Below the pieces are notes generated by a model. That model was not told where the DNA came from, did not search any database, and was given only the letters and a program-made list of their open reading frames with translations. The position numbers were made by a program, and so were the translations under genes. Shown here piece by piece: positions 1 through 6,176 of a DNA stretch of 7,135 bases (the stretch's first letter is position 1; every line of letters begins with the position of its first letter). Source of the stretch: Pseudomonadota bacterium (GTDB taxonomy: Bacteria > Pseudomonadota > Gammaproteobacteria > Burkholderiales > Thiobacillaceae); NCBI GenBank assembly GCA_021821425.1, contig JAKACL010000152.1:1-7135 (forward strand). Direction: 5' to 3'.

Positions 1-1236
1 CAGGTTGCCGACGCTGTTGTTTTCGAACTCGAGCTCCTCGACCGGGTAGATCTCCGAAACGCCCGGCACCAGGATGCGGCAGGCGTAGACGCCGAGGTGG
101 GTGAAGTCGGCGATGTAGATCTCGTGGCCTTCGGCGTGCAGCGCGTCGACCGACCAGTGGTAATCCTCGTCGGTGGTGGTGCCGAAGTTCCAGTCGACGA
201 AATCGAAGTCGGGCGTGTCGCGCAGGAACTGCCAGGAGATCACGCCGCTGGAATCGACGAAGTGGATTTCCAGGTTCTGCGGGTCGGCGATTTCGGCCTG
301 GTCGAAGCCGGGGGCGGGGAAGCCCGCCAGCGAATCGAGCGCGCGGCCCTGCAATAATTCGGTGAGCGCGCGCTCCAGCGCGACCTCGAAGCGCGGATGC
401 GCGCCGAAGCTGGCGAAGCAGCCCTGGTCGTGGGGGTGCAGCAGGGTGACGTTCATCACCGGGTACTGGCCGCCGAGCGAGGCGTCCTTCACCAGGATGC
501 CGAAGCCCGCTTCGCGCAGGCCGCGGATGCCGGCGGCGATGTGCGGATAGCGCGCGATCACGTCCTCGGGCACGTCGGGCAGGCACAGGCCTTCCTCGAT
601 GATGCGGAACTTGATGTGGCGCTCGAAGATTTCGGCCAGCGCCTGGGCGCGCGCCTCCTTCAGCGTGTTGCCGGCCGACATGCCGTTGCTGACGTAGAGG
701 TTGCCGATCAGGTTGACCGGGAAGTACACGGTCTGGCCGTCGGAGAGGCGCTGGTAGGGGATGGCGCAGATGCCGCGTTCGGCGTTGCCGGAGTTGAGAT
801 CGATCAGCTGGTCGGCGCGCACGCCTTGATCCGGGTTGTAGAGATCGTGCAGCTCTGGGGTCAGCAGGCCTTGCGGCCAGGCGTCGTCGCCGTCGTCGAG
901 GGCGAACCAGCGCTCGTCGGGGTGGTGGACGTAAGCCCGGTTGGCGATCGTCTCGCCGAGATAGAAATGGGTCCAGAAATAATTGGTCGACAGCCGCTCG
1001 AAATATTCGCCCAGCGCGCTCGCCCGCGCGGCCAGCTCCGACGCGCCCTTGCCGTTGCTGAACAGGAGCGGGCAGTCGCGGTCGCGGATGTGTACCGACC
1101 ACACGCCTTCCACCGGGTTGAGCCAGGAGCGCTCCTCGATGTGGAAGCCGATCGCTTCCAGTTTGGACTGCAGGGTGGCGATCGACGCTTCGAGCGAGGC
1201 GTCCTTGCCGGGGATGAAATGTTCGGGGGCATGCAT
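1..1236 (-). CDS. ycaO: YcaO, ATP-dependent cyclodehydratase-type protein linked to RimO/S12 methylthiolation (3' end cut off by window)
   Basis: The 412 visible residues align almost without gaps with my memory of E. coli YcaO (586 residues), so roughly the last 30% (the C-terminal TPR-like part) lies outside the window. YcaO proteins bind ATP in an unusual fold and activate amide carbonyls. The E. coli member is genetically tied to RimO-dependent beta-methylthiolation of ribosomal protein S12, but its own reaction is unsettled. Visible signatures are the N-terminal FIPGKDASLE (K11), SALGEYFERLSTNYF (S73, E77), LIGNLYVSNGMSAGN (N190), and the ATP/Mg-binding helix EARAQALAEIFERH (E194, E202, E205, R206). 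DASLGGQYPV, SFGAHPRFEVALER and FVDWNFGTTT follow. The start at 1236 fits the family N terminus and has a GAGG about 9 bases upstream. No rimO or azole-peptide precursor gene is visible, so the housekeeping role is favoured over RiPP biosynthesis. Confidence 0.95.
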   Translation of the reverse strand, partial: MHAPEHFIPGKDASLEASIATLQSKLEAIGFHIEERSWLNPVEGVWSVHIRDRDCPLLFSNGKGASELAARASALGEYFERLSTNYFWTHFYLGETIANRAYVHHPDERWFALDDGDDAWPQGLLTPELHDLYNPDQGVRADQLIDLNSGNAERGICAIPYQRLSDGQTVYFPVNLIGNLYVSNGMSAGNTLKEARAQALAEIFERHIKFRIIEEGLCLPDVPEDVIARYPHIAAGIRGLREAGFGILVKDASLGGQYPVMNVTLLHPHDQGCFASFGAHPRFEVALERALTELLQGRALDSLAGFPAPGFDQAEIADPQNLEIHFVDSSGVISWQFLRDTPDFDFVDWNFGTTTDEDYHWSVDALHAEGHEIYIADFTHLGVYACRILVPGVSEIYPVEELEFENNSVGNL

Positions 1237-1245
1237 GGGGAAAAA

Positions 1246-1249
1246 CCTC
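1246..1249 (-). promoter_or_regulatory. Shine-Dalgarno of ycaO
   Basis: GAGG on the minus strand lies 9 bases before the ycaO ATG at 1236. It supports this start over any longer frame extending to 1364. ycaO and ppsA are the only genes here with a recognisable ribosome binding site. Confidence 0.55.
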
Positions 1250-1303
1250 GGGTGAAGACCTGACAGCATACGCGACGCGTCAAGTGCGGCCGGGGAACGG
1301 GGA

Positions 1304-1368
1304 CCGCGTGGGCTTTGCCCACCCTACGGCCGAAGCGAAGATGGGTAGGGTGGGCAAAGCCCACGCGG
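1304..1368. repeat. REP-like inverted repeat pair (perfect 24-bp arms, 17-base spacer)
   Basis: The arm at 1304-1327 is the exact reverse complement of the arm at 1345-1368. Each arm also contains its own small palindrome, GTGGGC-TTT-GCCCAC, so one strand can fold either as two small hairpins or one long stem. The GTAGGGTGGGC core followed by GCCCAC resembles, from memory, a repeat scattered through intergenic regions of many beta- and gammaproteobacterial genomes and grouped with REP elements. It sits between the stop of the senB-like gene and the start of ycaO, which are both on the minus strand. It could stabilise or terminate the upstream transcript. There is no T-run directly after the stem on either strand, so it is not a classic intrinsic terminator. 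Confidence 0.8.
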
Positions 1369-1394
1369 GCGGCTGGTTCACGACCTCTGAAGGT

Positions 1395-2354
1395 TCAGCT
1401 GGCGATCTGCTCGAACTCGGCCACGGCCTGTCGCAGGCGGCTGGCTTCCTGCTCCGGCCGCATCAGCATGCGTCGCCGGCGGGCATGATCGCGCAGCCGG
1501 GCATAAAAGTCGGGGTCGCTTTCGGCCTGCGCCATCAGCCGGGCCAGCTGGCGCTCGTCGCCTACCGGAAAATAGCCGGGATAGTCCTCGCCCAGCATGC
1601 CGATGTTGCCCGGGATGTGCGATGCCAGCACCGGCACGTCGGCCGCCAGCGCTTCGCAGATGACGTTGGCGCCGCCTTCCATGACCGAGCTGATGACCAT
1701 CAGCTGTGCCCGTGCCAGGCGCTTCAACACGGTTTTGTGCGGCACGTCGCCGGCCCAGTGCCAGCGCGGCAGCTTGACCTGGGCCAGCTCCGCGGTGTCG
1801 GCCATGTCCTTGTCGAGCGCACGCCCGAGATGCGTTACCTGGATCAGCGAATGCTCGGACAGATAGGCGGTGGCCAGCGCGGCACGGAAGGGGTCCTTTT
1901 CGGCACGCAGGTGGCCGATCACCAGCACCTCGAAGCTGCGCGGCGACGCACGCAGCCGGGCCACGTCGGGCGACGACTGGTAGACCACCCGCGTCCGCGC
2001 GACCAGGTGCGCCGGCAGTTCGTCGGCGCCGCGGTCCTGCAGCACGATCAGCAGGTGCGCGAGTTCCAGCGCCTGCTGGGCGTCGCGGTTTTCGTGAATG
2101 TCGCGATAGAGGTCGGTGCCGGTCAGCGCCAGCAGCAGCGGTCGGCTCGGGTAGCGCTCGGCAAACGCGCGGATCGAGGCAAAGCTGCGCCGCGCGTGCA
2201 GCGCCAGCATCAGGTCGGCGCTGCGGCCGTCCCATTCCACCTGCGCCCGCACCGTGTGGCCGGCTTCGCGCAGAAAGCGCGCCCAGCGCGCGGCCGTGTG
2301 CCAGTTGCCGTTGCGATGTTCGCGGCCGTAGGGGGTGATCAGGGCGATGCGCAT
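1395..2354 (-). CDS. senB: SenB-type GT-B glycosyltransferase (probable selenosugar synthase)
   Basis: This 319-residue protein matches the TIGR04348 glycosyltransferase family, which includes SenB. SenB joins selenophosphate to a UDP-sugar to make the selenosugar that donates selenium in selenoneine synthesis. Visible are an N-terminal Rossmann start (MRIALITPYG), GNWHTAARW (16-24), ALHARRS (51-57), LTGTDLYRD (77-85), VLQDRGADELP (104-114), GHLRAEKDPF (147-156), then MEGGANVICEAL with the E226-x7-E234 nucleotide-sugar signature. IPGNIGMLGEDYPGYFPVGD closes the conserved core. There is no signal peptide or membrane segment, so it should be cytosolic. The start at 2354 gives the expected GT-B N terminus; the frame stays open upstream only across the neighbouring divergent gene. 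No senA (EgtB-like) or senC (SelD-like) gene is adjacent. Family membership is strong; the substrate is inferred. Confidence 0.82.
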   Translation of the reverse strand: MRIALITPYGREHRNGNWHTAARWARFLREAGHTVRAQVEWDGRSADLMLALHARRSFASIRAFAERYPSRPLLLALTGTDLYRDIHENRDAQQALELAHLLIVLQDRGADELPAHLVARTRVVYQSSPDVARLRASPRSFEVLVIGHLRAEKDPFRAALATAYLSEHSLIQVTHLGRALDKDMADTAELAQVKLPRWHWAGDVPHKTVLKRLARAQLMVISSVMEGGANVICEALAADVPVLASHIPGNIGMLGEDYPGYFPVGDERQLARLMAQAESDPDFYARLRDHARRRRMLMRPEQEASRLRQAVAEFEQIAS

Positions 2355-2361
2355 AGTCTGA

Positions 2362-2367
2362 AGTGTA
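2362..2367 (-). promoter_or_regulatory. Possible -10 element of the senB-like gene (leaderless)
   Basis: TACACT on the minus strand (4 of 6 matches to TATAAT) ends exactly 7 bases before the ATG at 2354, which would place transcription start at or next to the start codon. No convincing -35 is seen. A GAGG occurs 14 bases before the ATG, too far to be an ideal Shine-Dalgarno. Confidence 0.3.
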
Positions 2368-2386
2368 GCCTCGATGGCGAATCGCG

Positions 2387-2392
2387 GATAAT
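2387..2392 (+). promoter_or_regulatory. Possible -10 element of the RNA methyltransferase gene (leaderless)
   Basis: GATAAT (5 of 6 matches to TATAAT) ends 7 bases before the ATG at 2400. The bases between contain no Shine-Dalgarno. A -35 at 17-base spacing would be weak (TGTAGC). This element and the opposing senB one share a 45-base divergent intergenic space. Confidence 0.35.
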
Positions 2393-2399
2393 CGGGCGT

Positions 2400-3179
2400 A
2401 TGACCGAAATCGCCATCACCTCGCGCGACAATCCGATTTTCAAGCGGCTGAAGAAGCTCGGGGAATCGGCGCGCGCCCGCCGCGAGGCGCGCATGACGCT
2501 GCTCGACGGCGAGCATCTGCTGCTGGCCTATGCTGAAGCCGGGGGCCAGCCGCACACGCTGGTGCGCGCGGTCTCGTTCGACGCCGTGCGTGCGGACGCG
2601 CTGGCGGCGCGCTGCCCGGAGGCCAAACGGATCCAGCTGCCCGATGCGCTGTTTGCCGAGCTGTCGCCGGTCGCCACGCCTGCCGGCGTGCTGGCGGAGG
2701 CGGCCTGGCTGGCACCGGCGGCCCCGGCGGGCGTGCCGTTCGTCATTGCGCTGGAAGACATCCAGGACCCCGGCAATCTCGGCGCCATGCTGCGCACCGG
2801 CGCGGCGGCCGGCGCCACACTGGCGGTGCTGTCGCGGGGCTGCCACGATCCGTGGTCGCCCAAGGCATTGCGCGGCGGCCAGGGGGCGCAGTTCGTGCTG
2901 CCGATGCTACAGGGCATCGACCTGGTGACATGGCTGCAGGGGTTTGCCGGGCAAAGCGTGGCGCTGGCGCTGTCCCGGGACGGCGACGTCTATGCGCTCG
3001 ACCTCACCGGGCCCCTTGCGCTGATCGTCGGCAACGAAGGCGCCGGACTGTCGGACGCGGTATGCAGCGCGGCAACGCACAGGGCGCAGATTCCGATGGC
3101 CGGCCGCATCGAATCGCTGAATGCGTCGGCGGCGCTGGCAGTGGCGGTGTTCGAGGCGGTGCGTCAGCGCCGGGTCTAG
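2400..3179 (+). CDS. SpoU/TrmH-family (SPOUT) RNA 2'-O-methyltransferase, target RNA unknown
   Basis: This 259-residue protein has the two-part layout of RlmB-like enzymes. An N-terminal substrate-binding domain (about 5-100, starting ITSRDNPIFKRLKKL, with LLDGEHLLLAYAE) is followed by a C-terminal trefoil-knot SPOUT domain (about 113-257). The three family motifs are intact: motif 1 ALEDIQDPGNLGAMLRTG (N126, R132), motif 2 LIVGNEGAGLSD (E213), and motif 3 IPMAGRIESLNASAA (S239, N241). SPKALRGGQGAQFVLP is also typical. Family enzymes transfer methyl from S-adenosylmethionine to a ribose 2'-OH in rRNA or tRNA. Sequence alone does not say whether this is the 23S G2251 enzyme or a paralogue, so no symbol is given. 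The ATG at 2400 matches the usual N terminus; the frame is open far upstream only because of GC-rich composition. Its stop is 13 bases from the convergent GGDEF-EAL gene. Confidence 0.94.
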   Translation: MTEIAITSRDNPIFKRLKKLGESARARREARMTLLDGEHLLLAYAEAGGQPHTLVRAVSFDAVRADALAARCPEAKRIQLPDALFAELSPVATPAGVLAEAAWLAPAAPAGVPFVIALEDIQDPGNLGAMLRTGAAAGATLAVLSRGCHDPWSPKALRGGQGAQFVLPMLQGIDLVTWLQGFAGQSVALALSRDGDVYALDLTGPLALIVGNEGAGLSDAVCSAATHRAQIPMAGRIESLNASAALAVAVFEAVRQRRV

Positions 3180-3192
3180 CCCGCAGCGCGCT

Positions 3193-5214
3193 TCAGTCGT
3201 TGCGGAAGGTGTCCAGCCAGTTCCTGCCCAGCAGCGCGCGGATGGCGTCCGCGGGAACCGGCCGGCTGATGAAGTAACCCTGCACGACCTGGCAGCCGAG
3301 CCTGCGCAGCGATTCGAGCTGCGCGCGATTCTCGATCCCTTCGGCGACGATGCCGAGGTTGAGCCCCTTGCTCAGCGCGAGGATCGAGCTGGCGAGGGCT
3401 TCGCTGGCCGGCGCGTGGTGGATGTCCTTGACGAAATAGCGGTCGATTTTCAGCACATCGAGCGGGAAGCGCTTCAGATGCGCCAGCGACGAATAGCCGG
3501 TGCCGAAATCGTCGACCGCAACCGAGATGCCGAGCGTCTTCAGCGCCTGAACCTTGCCTTCCGCCGCGTCGACGTCATCCATGAAAATGCCTTCGGTCAG
3601 CTCGATCTGCAGCGCCGACGGCGGCAGGCCGGATTGCGTCAGGGCGTTGCGGATGCTGTCGACGAGGCCGCTGTGCCAGAACTCCTTGCCGGAGACGTTG
3701 ACGGCGATGCCAAGGTCGGTGAAGCCGGCTGCATGCCAGATCGCCGTCTGGCGGCAGGCGATCAGCAACATCTTGCGGCCGACGCTGACGATGTCGCCGG
3801 TTTCGTCCAGCATGTCGAGGAAGTTGGCCGGCGACAGCAGCCCCTTTTGCGGGTGCTGCCAGCGGATCAGCGCCTCGACTGCGTGGATGCGCCCGGTTTC
3901 CAGATTGAGCTGCGGCTGGTAATAAAAGACGAATTCATTGCGTTCCAGCGCGTAGTGCAGCTCGGTTTCGAGCTGCAGCCGCTCCTCCGCCATCGCGTTC
4001 ATCGCTGCGTCGTAGAGCTGGAAACGGTTTCTGCCGCTGTTCTTGGCGTGATACATCGCGGTGTCGGCATTCTTCAGCAGGTTGCTGGCGCTGGTGCCGT
4101 CATGCGGATAGATGCTGATGCCGATGCTGCAGCTGCAGAAAATTTCGCGCCCGTCGAGCTGGTAGGGGACGGTCACGGTCGCGAGCATTTTCTCGACCAC
4201 CTGCAGGATGGAACTGAGCGTGACCACGCCGCTGATCGCGACGACGAATTCGTCGCCGCCCAGCCGCGCCACGATATCGTCGGCGCGCACCGTTTCGCGC
4301 AGCCGCCGGGCCACTTCGCGTATCAGCTGATCGCCGCTGGCGTGTCCCAGGGTGTCGTTGACGCGCTTGAAGCGGTCGAGGTCGATGAACATTACGCCGA
4401 TCTGCGTGTTGTAGCGTTTGGCGCGGATCAGAGACTGCTCCAGCCGGTCCATGAACAGCATGCGGTTGGGCAGGCCGGTCAGGGTGTCGAGGCTGACCAG
4501 CTGTTCGCGTTCGCGGCTGATCCGCGCGGCGAAATAGAACACCACCGCCGCCACCAGCAGGCCCACCAGCAGCGCGGCGCCCGACAGCAGATACATCCAG
4601 AAGCGCGCGGCCGCATGGTCCTTGCGTGCCTTTTCGCTGGCAGCTGAGGAAATCGCCTGGGTCTCGTTCTCGAGCTGGGACAGGACCGACATCACCTCGT
4701 TCTGCATCGGGATGGCCTTGTGGAGAACCAGTTCTGTGGCCTCGTCGATGAAATCGGCATTGATCAGGTCGATGACCTGCAGCTGGATGGGCTGGGCCGC
4801 GCCGGTCAGCTGCCCTTGTCGGGACACCAGTTCCGTTTCCCTCGCGCTCAGCGGCATGGCGAGCAGGGCCAGGCGTGCGACGATGAAATCCGTGCCCTGT
4901 TCGCGGAATTTCTGCAGCAGGTTCTCGCGCTCGAATGGATCCCGGGTCTGGGGCAGGATCAGCAGGATCACCGTGCGCTCGCGCGCGGCGACCACCATCC
5001 GCTTGGTGTAGTTCTGCTTGCGCATGTGCACGTCGACCACCTGATGGAGGTTGCGCGTGGTCACCCCCAGCTGCTGCAGGCCAATGGCGGTGACGAACAC
5101 GATCAGCAGCAGCTGCGTGACAAAGCCCGCCAGCAGGGCCAGTTTCCAGGCCGTGGGGCGGGCGATGCGCCGTGCGGCCTGCATACGCATGAGGGTGGCG
5201 GTTTCAGCGGGCAT
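3193..5214 (-). CDS. Membrane GGDEF-EAL c-di-GMP cyclase/phosphodiesterase with periplasmic sensor region
   Basis: This 673-residue protein has a short basic N terminus, TM1 at about 24-48, a periplasmic, mostly helical region at about 49-204 and TM2 at about 205-230. The periplasmic region resembles a four-helix-bundle MCP-type sensor. A very short linker follows with no HAMP or PAS, then GGDEF (about 240-400) and EAL (about 410-660) domains. The cyclase signature RLGGDEFVV (319-323) is intact, and the product-inhibition RxxD (R310-D313) sits five residues upstream. The EAL domain keeps E447 (EAL), N506 (VNVSG), E538 (ELTEG), D568-D569 (DDFGTGYSS), K589 (LKID), E625 (AEGIE) and Q645 (QGYF). 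Both synthesis and breakdown of c-di-GMP are therefore possible; EAL activity tuned by GTP binding at GGDEF is a common alternative. The start at 5214 lacks a Shine-Dalgarno; Met9 and Met11 are alternatives before TM1. No partner gene is adjacent. Confidence 0.95.
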   Translation of the reverse strand: MPAETATLMRMQAARRIARPTAWKLALLAGFVTQLLLIVFVTAIGLQQLGVTTRNLHQVVDVHMRKQNYTKRMVVAARERTVILLILPQTRDPFERENLLQKFREQGTDFIVARLALLAMPLSARETELVSRQGQLTGAAQPIQLQVIDLINADFIDEATELVLHKAIPMQNEVMSVLSQLENETQAISSAASEKARKDHAAARFWMYLLSGAALLVGLLVAAVVFYFAARISREREQLVSLDTLTGLPNRMLFMDRLEQSLIRAKRYNTQIGVMFIDLDRFKRVNDTLGHASGDQLIREVARRLRETVRADDIVARLGGDEFVVAISGVVTLSSILQVVEKMLATVTVPYQLDGREIFCSCSIGISIYPHDGTSASNLLKNADTAMYHAKNSGRNRFQLYDAAMNAMAEERLQLETELHYALERNEFVFYYQPQLNLETGRIHAVEALIRWQHPQKGLLSPANFLDMLDETGDIVSVGRKMLLIACRQTAIWHAAGFTDLGIAVNVSGKEFWHSGLVDSIRNALTQSGLPPSALQIELTEGIFMDDVDAAEGKVQALKTLGISVAVDDFGTGYSSLAHLKRFPLDVLKIDRYFVKDIHHAPASEALASSILALSKGLNLGIVAEGIENRAQLESLRRLGCQVVQGYFISRPVPADAIRALLGRNWLDTFRND

Positions 5215-5216
5215 GC

Positions 5217-5223
5217 AAAAAAA
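5217..5223. repeat. Seven-base homopolymer A/T tract at the GGDEF-EAL start codon
   Basis: Seven A on the plus strand (T7 on the coding strand) lie two bases before the chosen ATG at 5214. Another ATG at 5239 is out of frame by one base; losing one base from the tract would join it to the gene and add eight residues. Confidence 0.6.
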
Positions 5224-5309
5224 GCGGGTTGGGCTTCATGGCGTCGTGCAGTGCCCAGGCCGCACCACGCTGTACTGGGTCGGCGTGTTCATCGATGGAG
5301 GCAGCGTGT

Positions 5310-5320
5310 GTGGATTCCAC
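5310..5320. other. Small perfect dyad in the ppsR/GGDEF-EAL intergenic region
   Basis: GTGGATTCCAC is an 11-base palindrome with 5-bp arms. It lies in the 169-base region that must hold the promoter of the GGDEF-EAL gene, about 100 bases before its start. It could be an operator half-site pair, but such a short dyad also arises by chance. No good sigma-70, sigma-54 or FliA promoter was recognised in this intergenic region. Confidence 0.2.
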
Positions 5321-5342
5321 GAAGATTTACGGATACAAGCCC

Positions 5343-5369
5343 GAAAAATGAAGCCGCCCGGCGGACGGC
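5343..5369 (-). terminator. Intrinsic terminator after ppsR
   Basis: Read on the minus strand, GCCGTCC-GCC-GGGCGGC forms a 7-bp stem (one G-U pair) with a 3-base loop, followed by TTCATTTTT. It begins 14 bases after the end of ppsR, the expected place and orientation. It would separate ppsR transcription from the downstream GGDEF-EAL gene. Confidence 0.6.
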
Positions 5370-5383
5370 CGCGACACTGCGGC

Positions 5384-6163
5384 TTATGGCCGGCTGCGCA
5401 GGCGCGCCGCGATTTCCTCCACCGACATGCGGGTGGCGTCGAGCACCGGCACCGCATGTTGCTGGAATAGCCGCGCGGCGGCGGCGAGTTCCTCGCGGCA
5501 TTGCGTCAGGCTGGCGTAGCGGCTGTCGGGGTAGCGCACCTGGCGGATGGCGGCGAGCCGTTCGCCCGACAGGGTCAGGGCGCGCAGCCGCGGCAGGTGG
5601 GCGAGCAGGACATCGGGCAGGCTACCGCGTTCGAGATCGTCCGGCGTCAGCGGATAGTTGGCGACGCGCAGGCCATATTGCAGGGCGAGATAGAGCGCGG
5701 TGGGCGTCTTGCCGACGCGCGAGACGCCGATCAGGATGAGGTCGGCCTGATCGAGCCGTTGCGGCTGCAGACCGTCGTCCAGCGCCAGGCTGAAATTGAC
5801 CGCGTCGATGCGCGATTCGTAATCGCCGGCCATGCCGTGGGTATGCCCGCCCCTGGGGGTGGCGGGCTGGCCCAGTGCCGCTTCCACGGCCGGGACGACG
5901 AAATCGAAGACGTCGAACGGGTGGACGCCGCTATCTCGCAGCGTGGCGCGCAGCGCCGGGTCGGTCAGGGTGGAAAACACCAGCGCGCCGGGCGTGGCTG
6001 CAATGCGCGCCGCCGCCTCGCGCGCCTTTTCCCGGCTGTCGATGAAAGGCAGCGCAATCAGGCTACACTCAAGCGCAGGAAACTGCGCCAGCACGCTCTT
6101 CGCCACCGCCTCGACGGTGACTCCGGTGTGGTCGGATACGCAGTATGCGATGCGTTTTGTCAT
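5384..6163 (-). CDS. ppsR: PpsR, PEP synthase regulatory kinase/pyrophosphorylase (DUF299 family)
   Basis: This 259-residue protein is slightly shorter than E. coli PpsR (277). The family inactivates PEP synthase by ADP-dependent phosphorylation of a threonine near its catalytic histidine, and reactivates it by Pi-dependent removal that releases pyrophosphate. Visible signatures are the N-terminal [29 protein letters not shown] (61-69), [17 protein letters not shown] (115-131), and the P-loop-like [18 protein letters not shown] (143-160). ANYPL and [12 protein letters not shown] (216-226) follow. Val150 and Ala156 replace the Thr/Ser more usual around the P-loop; the lysine and threonines are kept. 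Its target gene ppsA starts divergently 10 bases away, which supports the assignment over the related PPDK regulator. No Shine-Dalgarno precedes the ATG at 6163. Confidence 0.96.
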   Translation of the reverse strand: MTKRIAYCVSDHTGVTVEAVAKSVLAQFPALECSLIALPFIDSREKAREAAARIAATPGALVFSTLTDPALRATLRDSGVHPFDVFDFVVPAVEAALGQPATPRGGHTHGMAGDYESRIDAVNFSLALDDGLQPQRLDQADLILIGVSRVGKTPTALYLALQYGLRVANYPLTPDDLERGSLPDVLLAHLPRLRALTLSGERLAAIRQVRYPDSRYASLTQCREELAAAARLFQQHAVPVLDATRMSVEEIAARLRSRP

Positions 6164-6167
6164 GGAG
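6164..6167 (+). promoter_or_regulatory. Shine-Dalgarno of ppsA
   Basis: GGAG, 6 bases before the ATG at 6174, decides this start over an in-frame ATG at 6162 that would overlap the ppsR start codon. The site fills most of the 10-base gap between the two genes. Confidence 0.6.
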
Positions 6168-6170
6168 TGG

Positions 6171-6176
6171 ATTATG
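6171..6176 (-). promoter_or_regulatory. Possible -10 element of ppsR (leaderless), overlapping the ppsA start codon
   Basis: CATAAT on the minus strand (5 of 6 matches to TATAAT) ends 7 bases before the ppsR ATG at 6163. It overlaps the ppsA ATG, so part of the match is imposed by that codon. A -35 at normal spacing would lie inside ppsA and is not convincing. Confidence 0.3.

Noticed and set aside
1..1236. ycaO as part of a RiPP (thiazole/oxazole peptide) cluster
   Set aside because: The protein follows the E. coli housekeeping YcaO over its visible length, and no precursor peptide, dehydrogenase or E1-like partner is seen in the window.
397..1263. 288-residue plus-strand open frame
   Set aside because: It is the antisense shadow of ycaO, whose minus-strand translation matches a known protein throughout.
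1284..2399. Long upstream extension of the plus-strand methyltransferase frame
   Set aside because: It runs antisense through the well-supported senB-like gene, gives low-complexity Arg/Gly/Ala-rich protein, and the recognisable family N terminus begins only at 2400.
2355..2846. Upstream extension of the minus-strand senB-like frame
   Set aside because: The extra 164 residues are antisense to the methyltransferase and resemble no glycosyltransferase N terminus; MRIALITPYG at 2354 is the natural start.
3171..3183. CGGG-TCTAG-CCCG hairpin at the convergent gene junction as a terminator
   Set aside because: The stem is only 4 bp and no T-run follows on either strand; it also includes the methyltransferase stop codon.
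3121..4647. 508-residue plus-strand open frame
   Set aside because: It is antisense to the GGDEF-EAL gene and overlaps the end of the methyltransferase; composition is typical of GC-rich shadow frames.
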